The notes under the pieces are model-generated. The model had not been told where the DNA came from and ran no database searches. It saw only the letters and a program-made list of their open reading frames with translations. A stretch of 64,000 bases of DNA, taken from the NCBI GenBank assembly GCA_023079485.1, contig CM041085.1, forward strand, positions 97,041,115-97,105,114, written 5' to 3'. Shown here piece by piece: positions 11,095-22,914 of this stretch. Numbering within the stretch: position 1 is the first letter of the stretch; every line of letters begins with the position of its first letter. A program made the position numbers and the translations under genes. The DNA is from Archilochus colubris. Lineage: Eukaryota; Chordata; Aves; Apodiformes; Trochilidae.

Positions 11095-14000
11095 GTAAGC
11101 AGCATCCTCTTTCTCTGTTCAGTAAAAAAAAATGAAGAGTAATTACTCTGTAGGCATCAAAAAATCTTTCCTACTGCACATGCATATGGTGGACTTCACA
11201 TAACAGTTACATCTTTTTATTCCTGTACTCTAGAAACTCCACAATAAGCATAAGTGGTGTGGAAGCTATAGCTTTATTACACTGTTTGTACAAGCCTGTT
11301 ACTGAATTGTGTTAGGATGATGTTTTACTGTTTTGTAAAGATTGTATCTGGGAAATTAAGTCAACCCATAATAGATATAGGATCTAAAACCTGTTTGCAA
11401 AAAGTTTAAAGGAAAAATAAAACTATTTAAATGCTAAATACATTTCAAACTGATATATAATCAACTTAAAATTTTAAGCAAAAATACGTGCTTAAGTTCT
11501 ACCAATAAAATAAAGGTTTGTGTACCATTTATTAGCTAAATATAGACAATATTCTTGCAAGAGGCCAAGCAGTTCCTGAAACCTATAGGTTCAACCATGA
11601 ATTAAGCACACTTAATACTTTGCAGCATCTGGAATTATGCTTTGGAGACATCTAGTCCACTACTAGAGAAGAGATCTTACTGCTGTCTTTTTTTTTTCCC
11701 CGCTAGCAATAATAAAATAAAATTGTAAAGCTTAGAATTCACACTCACTCCCAAGTGAACACCAGAAGTTTCTAATTCAGGATTTTAATTTGAATAATCA
11801 TCTGGAGATTTGGCTATAATACCTTAATCTGGGCTGATTTAACCCTGAAATCCCAAAGTCAGCGCTAAGTAAATAAATAAAAAGTTAATTTTTCAGGCAT
11901 GCAGTTTTAAAAATGGTAACTTTCATGTGATATGACAGAGAAGAGGATGGTAAGATTGAGGTACAACTAGGGCTTGGTGGAAAAAGGCTAATAAAAACAA
12001 CAGAAAAATATCTGAAGATCTATGAAAATTCTTGGATACTCTTACCTATTGTTGTACAGGTTAAAGTCACTTATAAAGGGTTGGATTTTTAATATGAACC
12101 ACACACAAAGGTTATACATTACTTATCCTTCTAATGTTTAAAGTTATAAGAAAACCTCTAATCTTCCTTGTAAGTTACAACAAATGCAATATGTCTGTCT
12201 TTGTATATCTATATTAGTAAATTGATCAGTATTTCATCAGCAAACAACCTTATTGTCTCTTGGCTCTATTGTAGAAGATAATATCTATTACAAAAGGTAC
12301 AGCATTCTAATAACTTGACTTGCATGTCATTTCCACTTTATTTCTCACCATTTTATACATGATCATCTGTTGTAGAGCTCACATGACTCGGTCCAGGTCA
12401 ATGAGGAAGACTGGACTGGTGCAAAAACTGTAGTCTGAATCTCTGAACTTGTGTATTAAGTCATTAGATATCCACATGTAGGAGTAGCCAAAGACTCCTG
12501 TTCCATTGCTTGCAGTGGAATTCCATTTCTTTAATACTCTATCATGATTCTTTCTATTGAAAACAACCTGATTTTTTTATTATTAGTAATTCTGAGCTCA
12601 TATCAACAGTTTTTACCAGTATTTTACTCTTTAAATAGATTTTTTTTAATGTTTACCATTTTAGTAAAAATTATGAGAAAGGTCACTCATAATGAGAATT
12701 TTACAGCAAATTTTGTTCAGGAAACAGGTTGTTTCTTAAATATATGTATCTTTAAAATATTAAAAATTATTCTTTTGTGTAGCTTTAATGAAAACACCTT
12801 ATAATTTTTAAAGTTTTCATGAATATTTGTGAAGTTCGTTGAAATTATCAGATTGTAGATGATTTGTGATCTGTTCATACAGAATTATATGGCTACCTAA
12901 GTGTTCATATGTGTTTTGAGTGCTAGAAGAGGCCAGGAAAAGCTCATTGGTTATCAGAGGGAAGGCTGACACAAAAGAGATGAAGATTTATCAGGATTTC
13001 AGTGACTAAACCTTTAATCACTGCCTTTGCCCGATCCAATGTACCCAGTAGGATTTCACATTAAATGGAACTGGGATACAGCTGTGCAGTCTCTTCATTT
13101 CAGACAAGTACTGCCTAGATTTAGCTATATGCCCACCACCTAAATGGTATTTGTATTATTTCTTACACTTCAGAATAAAAGAGTAGCTGGGAAATAAGAA
13201 ACACTAACACCCATAGTATAGTACAATATCTGTCTCAGCTTTCTGTACTGAAAGATTGCACAGAGCCAGATGGTGCTGCACAGTGAAATGCAGCCAATAA
13301 TGAGAAACGGAAAATGCCATCAAATAGAAGTTTCTTTTCTCCTGAGTAAATGAGCCACTACATGTGAAATAAAGTTTGATGCAGATTACTTATGTTCACT
13401 TGGCAGTAAACAGGACGTAAGGTTCCAAAAGAATTTTTCAGATTTTATGTAATTGTACGTGCTTGTAAATTCATGGGCAAAAAATACCACACTTGAGAAT
13501 TCTGGTTTTGCTAGAGATGATATTTTTTCTCCTTGTATAAATTTTAAGCCTAGTGCTTATTCCTGTACACTTCACTTTTAGGTGAAGAGCAATACATGTT
13601 TCCATTTAAAAACTTTTCTGTTTGAAGGACCTAATAAGGCTTATATTCCAATCAGTTGTTTCTCCTTCATACTGCCTACAACATCCCATCATAGTTTCCC
13701 ACTTGAATACTTCCCTGCCTTTAATACTTTCAGTAATAATTCTACTTTGACTCCTTGAAGTCTCCCAAAAGTCATTGTTGCATTGCATTCTTATTACTGC
13801 TGAGTCCCAGCATATTTTTACCCAGCCTGAAATTGCAGCAAAAATCTGTTGCAACTGGTTTGTAGATATGTGTGTATTACCTCGTTAAGCAACCCATGTG
13901 TAACAGGTTGTAGAGACCTCTGCCCTGGCTGCTGGTCAAGTCAGGAAACCAAGTTGCTGTCCCTTGCCTTTTCTTCTCTGCAGGGTTGCAACAGAATCCA

Positions 14001-14816
14001 TCAAACCCTACCAACAGCTTGTGCCACATTTTGAGAAATTCACCTCCTCTGAGGTGTTGCTCTCTTTGTCTCATAGGGCCAAATTGCACTCAAGCACACA
14101 TACATGATTTCATCACTTCATTTCTGTTGGAAAAAAACCCTTGGTTTTCAGAAGAGAAACTTAAAAACTGAAATTGCAACATAATGTAAAATGCATCTGC
14201 ATGAAGGAGTAGCTCTGCAACTATTTTCAAAGGGGGAGGAGAATGGTTATTATGAAGTATTCCTGCATTATGGAATTATTGTGGAGTTTTTATGGGCTGT
14301 CAGCTCTTTCTGGGATCAGCAGTTTGGAATTCTCTGAACTGGAGATGTCTTTTCCTGTCCCTTTGGTAGAGGCTCTTTAATATGTGTGCATTTCATCCAG
14401 ATGGAGCATTTTTCTACACACTTAAAAAGTTAACATGCAAGGAGATACTTGCAACCATACATTAAAATAATTTAAAAAAAAAAAAAAAGCTCTGAATTTG
14501 AATGTTCTGAAGGCATAAATACAAGTACTAGTTCAGAGATTACTGTGAAAACTGTGCAAGTAGCAAATAAGGATATGTTACTTGCCTTTGTTTGCTCCAT
14601 TTATCAAAAAATGAAATTACATTCCACATTGCAAGTAAGATCAAGGTGTCATAAACACAAACCAAAAAAAAAGTGAAGGAAGGTGGTTGAAATATTTTTT
14701 AATGTTAGGTTTTGTACTATTTAGGAGTTGGTGGAAGTTATGTTTGAGAAGTTGGGCTAGATGAGTAAGATTAGAGAGAGAGAAATAAGCGCATAGCAGC
14801 TTGGTTTTGGTTGTTT

Positions 14817-14839
14817 AAAAAAAAAAAAAAAAAAAAAAA
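14817..14839. repeat. Poly(A) run, A23, followed by AAAG units
   Basis: Uninterrupted run of 23 A followed by gaaagaaaa. No mobile element is recognisable immediately upstream. Confidence 0.95.
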
Positions 14840-17056
14840 GAAAGAAAATCAAGGGAAGACATAGAGGCTTACAGACCTAACTTTGGTAATAGAAAAATAT
14901 CAAGATTATTAAATAAATACCAAAATTATTAAAGAAAGAATTTTTAATTACAGAGAGAGTAATAAAGTGACTGGAAATTACAAAGGTGGGTTTTTGAGAA
15001 GAAACTCTATAAAAATTTCATCATTTCCATTTTATGACAGGCTAACTTCTCTGGAGGGAAGGAAGGAATACATTTCGTCTGTTTTGACTTCATTAAGCCT
15101 TAAACATAGTCTCATGCAATGGTCTCATAAATAATTTTGGTAAATAGTACCTAATTGAAGTTATCATAAAAAAGTATTAGGAGTGATTGTAAAAAATGTG
15201 CTACAAGTAAATTCCATTGGGTACCTGCAAGATGGAACAAAACAGCATACCCAAATTATTCTTATCTAGATTCACACCTTGAATTGCCTACCTGGTAAAA
15301 GTCTGAAACTGGAGCATGCTCAGTGAACATAACATTTTTATATAATATCCATTTTCCAAATAAATATTCCTATAAATGAGAACAGATTCCATAGGAATAG
15401 TAAAAAGAAATCTCTTTATGCAAAACTCATCTTCCTTCCAAGTTTCAGAATCAAGACCATTTGGAAAGTGTATATAGCTTATGGACCTAAACACAGGATC
15501 CAATACTGAGGAATTACAAGTAATCTAATAGTAGCAGATATACTTAGCCTACATGACAAGTACCCTAACTTTTCAAGATTACATTTCAAGATTACAATTA
15601 TTACTGTTTTTATTATATAAACTGTAGCTACCTGGAAGATAAGTGTTTTTTTTCCCTAAACATATTTTAATTGAGCATTTGCCTTTTCTCTGCATCTTAG
15701 TTTTCTATTCCTTTTATACTGTGTGGAAAAGAAAAGATTTAATTATATTTTAACATGGAAAGAATTAAAAGAGAATTTATTTATCCTTCATCTCTATAAT
15801 TGCTCTTTTACTAACTTGGTACCAAATATTTCATTGAGAGGAAGAAAAGAAGTTGCATTGTCACCATATTGAAGCTTCAACTAAATATTGCTGGTCTCAT
15901 ACATCATCTTGTCTGTTACACATAGAACTTAAGAGCCTTTCTTATTTACCCAAGCTCATTAAGGATTCTTTCTTCACTGACTAAAAGCCTCAACTCTTCT
16001 GTAATTTCACAGTGGTACAATGTGATCTGATTTTGCAATTAGACCTCTACTGCAATTAGAATTGCAGTAAACTCTCTTCACTGTAAAGCAGGAGAACTTC
16101 AGGAGACTGATCAAGGACAAGTCAGCAGCAACTGTATTTCTTTTTATATTTACTGTATTCATCTGAGAAGATGTTTCTTCCATATTAGTACTGTTGACAG
16201 ATATGACATATTAAGGAGACAGCAAGCAAAGCTGTCCCCTTACAGTGACATTATCTCTACTATCAATAAAGTGGAATCTGGGACTCAAGCTCTTCTGTAT
16301 TTTTATTAACATGGGTCTTTTGTTGCTGACATCTGGCAGTTTATTACTGAACAACTTCAGAGCTTGATAAATATTTGCAAGATGATGGTAGATAAGTATT
16401 AAGATTTTGCCTTTGCAACATTATTGGGCAGTCTATTTGCCGTTAGGATTGTATTCTCATACTTGTGGGAATGGGTGAGTGTAGTTGACTGCCCCCAGAC
16501 AAGCATCTCAAGAACAATTTTTCAAATTTGTTTTCTTGTGCATTAGCAAAGTTTGCATCTGCCAATGAAACATCTAAAAGTGTTCCAGATTTAGTGGTAG
16601 ACAGTGGTGTTTAGAGTCACTCAAGCTTAACGTGAAAAGCCTCCTGACTCTCAGATCCTTGTAGAACTCTGTTAAATGACTTCAGTACCATTGGAATGTA
16701 GAACTGCAATTCATCTGGTGCCGAATTTTGATGTCATATATCTGGTTCTTATCCTTGCAGGGCAAGTGCATCATTTGAGCTTATCCTTCTGCTCTTAGTG
16801 TAAATGACAGTCACAAACAGGAGGCCAAATAAAAGTTTGTAGCTGAAGAAGCTTTAGTACCATAGCTGATAGTTTATCTTTGTGTCTTTACAACAGTTTT
16901 AACAAACTGTGCAGTACTAATACATTTCTTCTCAACCATGGTAAACCAATGAAGCCCTGGTATACTTGTTGAGAAATAGAACTGAATTTAGAATTTTCTC
17001 TCCCATTTTGTCTTCCATGTGGACTGCAGCTAAAACCTAGATATCTTTATCTGTTC

Positions 17057-17080
17057 TTTTTTTTTTTTTTTTTTTTTTTT
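17057..17080. repeat. Poly(T) run, T24
   Basis: Uninterrupted run of 24 T in the last SNTG2 intron. On the minus strand it could be the poly(A) tail of a retrocopy, but the flanking sequence shows no recognisable gene. Confidence 0.95.
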
Positions 17081-20000
17081 AATGGTTATAATTTCAATCA
17101 GATTGAAATAATATGTTGAAGAATACAGTAGTAATATCTATTCTCTTGTCAACAGCTAATAAACACTGAGGCTTAGGAAGGTCCTTAAAGAAGTCATGAA
17201 ATTCACAGGGCGCAATAACACTATCTATCAGTGTCTCCATTACCTGTCTTTATGTGATACAGGCTCATGCCTTGTTCAGACAGTGATTCAACAGCTCTCG
17301 GAAGTAATCAATAAAATTAAGTGTGTGAGTGGTAATGATGCAACCAACCTGTCAAGCTCTTTATGATATGCAATAAATCCAACTCTCATAGGTGGGTGGA
17401 TGGAATGAGAACATATATTTTTCTTGCTTTGCTGTGCACATATAGTGATCGAGGTCAGTGTGCACATTTTTATATTCACAGTGCCAGCAGGCAGTCTCGT
17501 AGTATTGTCCTCCCACTGCTTTAATCCAATCCTTTATTTTCTTTGCTTGGTATCTTTCTCCTAGTGCTTTTGTTGTACTTACTCCACTTAATAGGATGTA
17601 TCTATTAAACTTATATAGCTTTGTTTACTGAGACATTAGACATGCACAGATTCTTCTAAATATACCTAAAATAAACTGACAGTCTTAATAAAAGAACAAA
17701 GCAGCTATCATGGATAGGGCAAGCAAGCGGAAGGGTGGTGTTTGATGATACAGAGCAAACAAAATGGTTGGTGACTCAGTCATCTGTCTGGCAGGGTATG
17801 GAGAGAAATGTTACTTGAAAAAAAAAAAAGTATCAAAGGTGTGTGTTCTTTTGAAAGAAGTAACATTGGTATTATTTTCCAGGAAAAATTCTAATTATAT
17901 TCTAAACCTGAAGAGGCCAAATTCCACCCTAAACAGCACATTAGAGATGGTCTCTTGCAGAGATACATTGTCTCCCCATCCTCTGACTCCTAAGTCTACA
18001 TTTCCCCTTGCCAGAAGACCATCCCTATCTTTTATCAAATGCATATTTCCAAACTAACCCCTACTCCTCTTCTCCTTTCCTTGTTGTGATCTGCATGCAA
18101 GCCATACCCACCTCCAGAACACCAGTTCTCTGAGCAAACTCTGTCCTGAGACTGCACAAATCTATAGAGCAAGTTCTGCTTTGGACATGCATGACTGTTC
18201 TCCAGTGCCTGCTCCTTACTGGTGAGCTTTAGGATTGTGAAGGCAGCCAGTGCAGACACTGAACAAAAAGCACCACAGCCTCACTCCCATTTGTGTCAAC
18301 TATTTCTGTGATCAGCTTCATTTCTAGTGCATGAAGCCTGAGGTGAAACCTCTGATATCAGCATAGCAGACCATATCTGGCTGAGACCTGAAAGAGGGCA
18401 CCTCCAGAGCTCTGTTCTGCATGACTGCTCGTCCCCATAGAGAGTTAGCCTCACAGAAAATAGTGAAGACATAAGAGAGCAGGAGAGAAGTGAGCCAGCT
18501 GGTAAACTGCATAATGAGTGCTTACATGCCACCTATTTGGTTACCCAGCTCTGTAACAACTTTAAAAACTAGCACCAATCTGTAAAATAATCCCTGATGG
18601 CTAAGGGAACTGCAACATTATCTGGAGAAAATAGTGTCATTTTCACAGAAAACATAGGTTGAGCAATACTTCTCCTTTTTCAATTGCATATAAATTATCT
18701 TTTCTAGAAATAAGAGCATATTATTAGTATTCAAAATATTATTCACGACAGATCAGATATCTTCCCTCAGATACACAGGAGGGACGACTGCAGTTTGATC
18801 CCTTGTCTGAACTCTGGTAGAAACAAAGAGGACTGCAGTAGGAGCACTGGGACATTGCTGTCTTTGTTCTTTTCTTATCCCCAAACTCTTCACATGATGT
18901 TGCTAGAGCAGTCTGAAATCCTTCCTACAATTCATTTTAGGTTACCTCTGATTCTTTATCTTGATAAACATAAATAGATTAGAAGTACATAAAGATGGAG
19001 TAGAGAAAATGAAAGCTTTGTGAAGGGCTCTCTTCTCTCAATTTGTTTGGCTGCATTTGGTCAATGTGTTGAATGTAAGAATGGAAGAAGCTGAGGTGAA
19101 ATTGTCAGATGATTTCTGTTCATTTTGGAGTATATCTAAGATTAATGTGAGTGGGTTTATATTTTATAATTTGTCTTTTTAAAGACTGTAATGGAGATGT
19201 AGACCTTTGACTGGAGCCAAGAACTGATGTAGTAAAGCCTTGTATTATTTCACATTGAGTTGTAGACCAGTAATTATCAAGACTGCTTATTTTAGTTTTA
19301 TAAAAGCTAGGCAATGAGAATTAGATGATAGCACTTTTTCTGAAAGTGTTCATATTAATCTAATACTAATATTTAAATTAGAAATAATCTACTGTCAATA
19401 AAATATATTTTGAGAAACTTATTCTGTTAATCAAAATAGAAAAAGCAGGGGGTTTACGTCTTCAAAATCAAATAAAGATTACATGGGCTTAATTCAGTTC
19501 CTCAAAGGATTTAAACTAAAATTCACACTTCATTTTTTTCTTCACAGTGAGATCTAATTTTGAGTATTAGGTCCAAATGATTGCTTTAGCAGCCAAGTGC
19601 CATTTATTAACAGTTGCCTATGTGCTTAGTTTGATACAAGTTCTCAAGAGATATTCCTTATTTTAGGCTAATTATTTCTTAATTTGTTGACTAGGAAGTA
19701 AGCAAAAGCAGAAGTTTGAGAGTTTTGCCTCTTCCCTCAGCGTAATTTTGATTTTTCCTTATTTAACTAGGTATGAATGACAATAATAGCACATTCTGAA
19801 TGTTTTGTGTTTGCTGTTCTTTTATAATCTTGGAAGTGCCATTTTTAAATTTGTATTTGATATCGAATTTTAGCAATATGTTTTAAATTGCTTATTACTT
19901 CAGCTGTTGGCACCAAAAATGGCTATGCATGGTTTCTGAATTCAGCTATATTTTCTTGGAAAGTTGAAGACAAACAAGTCAGTAATTTTAAAGGAGAATA

Positions 20001-20639
20001 TTTGAAGGGAGAGGAAAATAATTCAGTTTATATTAACACACCCTTAAAGCTGTTTAATTGAGAAATTCTTGTATTTCCCAGTTCTGGAAGGAGTTAAACT
20101 TAATTTCTGTGATGATGATCCACCAATAACAAAATATTGTATTCAGCTAAAAATGTCTGCTTACTTATTCTATGCAAGACCTAGAGCCTGAAAGCTTTCT
20201 TCTTTCAGACTTCTTTGTGCACCAAGTAAGCACTATAACGAGGACAGCTTGCTGCTAGAAATTTCTCTGCTCCAAGCCTACCATGTCTGAGGAGGCCTTT
20301 CCCTGTAGCTGCTGTGTATTGTAGAGGACAAAGGCATTTTTAAGGCCTGTTACACCACAGGAAGAGAGTACTTTGGGAGCTTGTTGAATATCATTCTGTT
20401 ATTGTCCTGCAATATTGCTTATTGTCACCTTATGCTTGAGACAGTAGACAGTAACAAAAAATCACATTTTTCTGGGAATACTAGATTTGCTTAGTGGGAA
20501 ATAAAATCCCTGAGAAAATAAGCTATATGTGCCTGAACTTGTAAAGAAACTGCACAATTTTTTTTACAAAATTGGTAGAATCTCATCAGCTTGAAGCAGA
20601 GCCTTCAAATATTGTCAAGATGCAATGGATTCTTTCTGC

Positions 20640-20990
20640 CACTCCTTGTTTTCCTCTTCCTTTCCTGCTCCTTGCTTCATGCTTCCTGCTTGCTCCAGTG
20701 GGGTTTCTCTGTTGGCTGCAATCCCTTCAGGAGTATCACCTGCTCTGCTACAGACCATCTTCCTATTGCCTTTTTGTAAATTTACTGTCCTTTCTTAAAA
20801 GTGTTTTCCAAGAGATGCCACCACCTTGTCTGGGGGCTAGGCCATGCCCTATGGGGGGCAGTTGGTTCCAGATGGAACTGACGGTGTGTGGCACCGGGGC
20901 AGCCCCAGCCTCTTCTCACAGAGACCACTCTGCAGCTCTTCCCACTACCATATATTTCCCAGATATGTCCACTATAGGGTAAGAAAATAT
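20640..20990. other. GC-richer intronic patch of unknown origin
   Basis: This patch is clearly richer in G+C than its surroundings, notably ctatggggggcagttggttc and caccggggcagccccagcct near 20850-20910. It could be a decayed long terminal repeat or another old insertion, but I cannot align it to a named family from memory. Open frames over it (20572-20982 plus, 20782-21123 minus) do not look like proteins. Confidence 0.3.
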
Positions 20991-21470
20991 GCCCCACAAA
21001 CACTAGTGAGCAATTGAAGACATTCATGAGTAGTAAAGCCACTCCTGCCTTATATATATATGACTTCTGATAGCAAGATGGTGTGATGGTGAGCTTTTCC
21101 AGAACAGTAATCTCAAATTCCAAATATTCTGTTTGAGGTAATTTTTTTGAGAAGATATTGTAAAGTACTGTGATAAGAAATGTTTAAGTCCAGCACTTTT
21201 TGTTTAAAGGCAAGCATAGAGAGTGGTGCTCAATAAACTACTGTGTAGCCAACAAGCTATTGAATGTCATCTCCTGGAACCAAAACCAATCCCAAATATC
21301 TCCACAATATACTTACCAGATGCACTTCAATAACTAGCTACCTTACAAATAGTAGTATAACATAAATTGAACGTCTCGTATTATATTTGCTGTCATTGTA
21401 TTAGAATATCACTCCATTTCTGTCTGGGGAGAGTGGGAAAAAAATCTGTGCACAGAAGATTAAATATTTT

Positions 21471-22192
21471 CACAGAATCACAGAATTGTCACAATTAGAA
21501 AAGACCTCTCAGATCACTGTGTCCAACTGGCCCCCCAGTTAAAATATATATATTGATATATATAAAATATATATCAATATCTGTATCACCCACTAGAGCA
21601 CGACCACTAGAGAAGTGCTTCATCTACACCATTTTTAAGTGCTTCCAGGAATGGTGACTCCACCACCTCCCTAGGCAGCCCACTCCAACACCTAACTACT
21701 CTCTCAGTAAAGAAATTCTTCTTATGCAATCTAAAGCTCCCCTGGTGCAACTTCAGGCCATTTCCTCTGGTCCTGTCATTGTTCACTTGAGGGAAAAGGC
21801 CAGCACCCACCTCCCTACAGCTTCTTTCCATGTAATTGTAGATAGCAATAAGGTCTCCTCTCAGCCTCCTCTTCTTCAAACGAAACATTCCTAATTCCCT
21901 CAGCCTCTCCTCATAGGAATTCTTCTCCAAACTCTTCACCACCTTGGTTGTCCTTCTCTCATCCCTCTCCAGCACCTCAATGTCTTTCTTGTGGGGAAGG
22001 GCCCAGAACTCAACACAGCACTCGAGGTGCAGCCTCACCAGTGTTGAGTACAGAACAACAATCCCTTCCCATCTCCTGCTTGCTGTGTTATCCCTGATAC
22101 AAGCCAGGATACCATTGGCCTTCTTGGCCACCTGGGCACACTGCTGGCTCATATTCAGCTGGCTGTCGACCAGCACCCCCAGGTCCTTTTCT
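21471..22192 (-). mobile_element. CR1 LINE, 3' end with long open ORF2 end
   Basis: Antisense CR1 of about 720 bases. It starts with cacagaatcacagaattgtc and runs through caccacctccctaggcagcc to tgtcgaccagcacccccagg. On the minus strand 22176-21607 is one uninterrupted frame of 189 codons matching the end of CR1 ORF2 after the reverse-transcriptase core ([34 protein letters not shown]). The open frame suggests a fairly young copy. It is 5'-truncated, so it cannot be autonomous. An AT-rich palindrome sits in its 3' untranslated part at 21541-21580. It lies about 590 bases upstream of the last SNTG2 exon, antisense to the gene. Confidence 0.94.
21541..21580. repeat. AT-rich palindrome inside CR1
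   Basis: Two 14-base arms that are exact reverse complements (21550-21563 and 21567-21580, left arm atattgatatatat) flank a three-base AAA loop. The sequence interrupts the CR1 3' region between gtccaactggccccccagtt and cacccactagagcacgac, where other CR1 copies have no AT repeat. It is probably an expanded and inverted AT microsatellite. Confidence 0.85.
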
Positions 22193-22782
22193 TATGTTAA
22201 AAAAGTCAAGGGAATTTGAGAACTGCTTAAGAGTAACTCTACCTTTTTTTGTGATTTTTTTTTCTTTCAAAATTGGTAGATATGAAACACATATTCAGCC
22301 ACATTCCTATACACAGGTTGTGCTGTGACTTTACCTTACCTTCCACCCTGCCACTGGCCACCCAGCTTACTATTGCTGAGGCTACCAAAGCACGTGGCCT
22401 CCTCACCCTGCCTGCGACTTCACACCACATCATCCCCAAACATCCTTAACTTACAAAATAGTTTCAAATACGTTGCAATATTTGAATGTTCTTGCAATCT
22501 GAGTGCTTTCATTGTCCAAGCTGAATAAAATTTGAAGTAGCATAAGTGACAAGTAAATGGACGTGTGACAATGCCAGTAATGAGATGCAGATATACATCT
22601 TTTAGTCTAGAATGTTTAACTTTACAGTTCCCAGTATTCAAATTTTAATTTAAAGTCTGGAGTTGTTTACTGAATAGTCTGTTCTGTATTTTTGTAAAAA
22701 GTTTATAAACCTAAATATTAATTCACTTTTTTTCTCTCTCTCTCCTTTTTTTTTTTTTTTCCTCTCTTACTTCATCTTTCAG
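22193..22782. other. SNTG2 last intron, right end
   Basis: About 590 bases between the CR1 copy and the last coding exon. It ends in a strong pyrimidine tract (22728-22780, mostly C and T) leading to the ttcatctttcag acceptor. No other feature is seen. Confidence 0.6.
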
Positions 22783-22914
22783 GAACTTGAATTTCAGGAT
22801 CTGACAGCAGTTTTACACTGTATTCACTCCTTTATAGCAGCAAAAGTGGCATCTGTGGATCCGCTATTCATAGACAGTCAGAGTATTGCAAGAAAATACA
22901 TGTACAGTAACTGA
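22783..22914 (+). CDS. SNTG2: SNTG2 last coding exon with stop codon
   Basis: This is the last coding exon of gamma-2-syntrophin: 43 codons plus TGA. It starts ELEFQDLTAVLHCIHSFIAA and ends SQSIARKYMYSN. The acceptor is a long pyrimidine tract ending cag, and the frame continues in phase 0 from the exon at 10984-11094. It completes the syntrophin-unique domain. As I recall the human protein, it ends in the same way with the same length, differing at the final residue (Ser there, Asn here). The 11.7 kb intron before it is the longest seen in this gene here. A poly(A) signal lies 29 bases after the stop codon, so a short 3' UTR form is possible. Confidence 0.95.
   Translation, partial: ELEFQDLTAVLHCIHSFIAAKVASVDPLFIDSQSIARKYMYSN

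Larger units (their letters stand above)
11095..21470. other. SNTG2 last intron, left part
   Basis: More than 10 kb of the last SNTG2 intron, which spans 11095-22782. It is AT-rich with homopolymer runs: A14 near 14473-14486, A23 at 14817-14839 and T24 at 17057-17080. A GC-richer patch at 20640-20990 is listed separately. Scattered open frames of 60-100 codons resemble nothing I recognise. No gene, RNA gene or intact element is supported. Confidence 0.5.
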
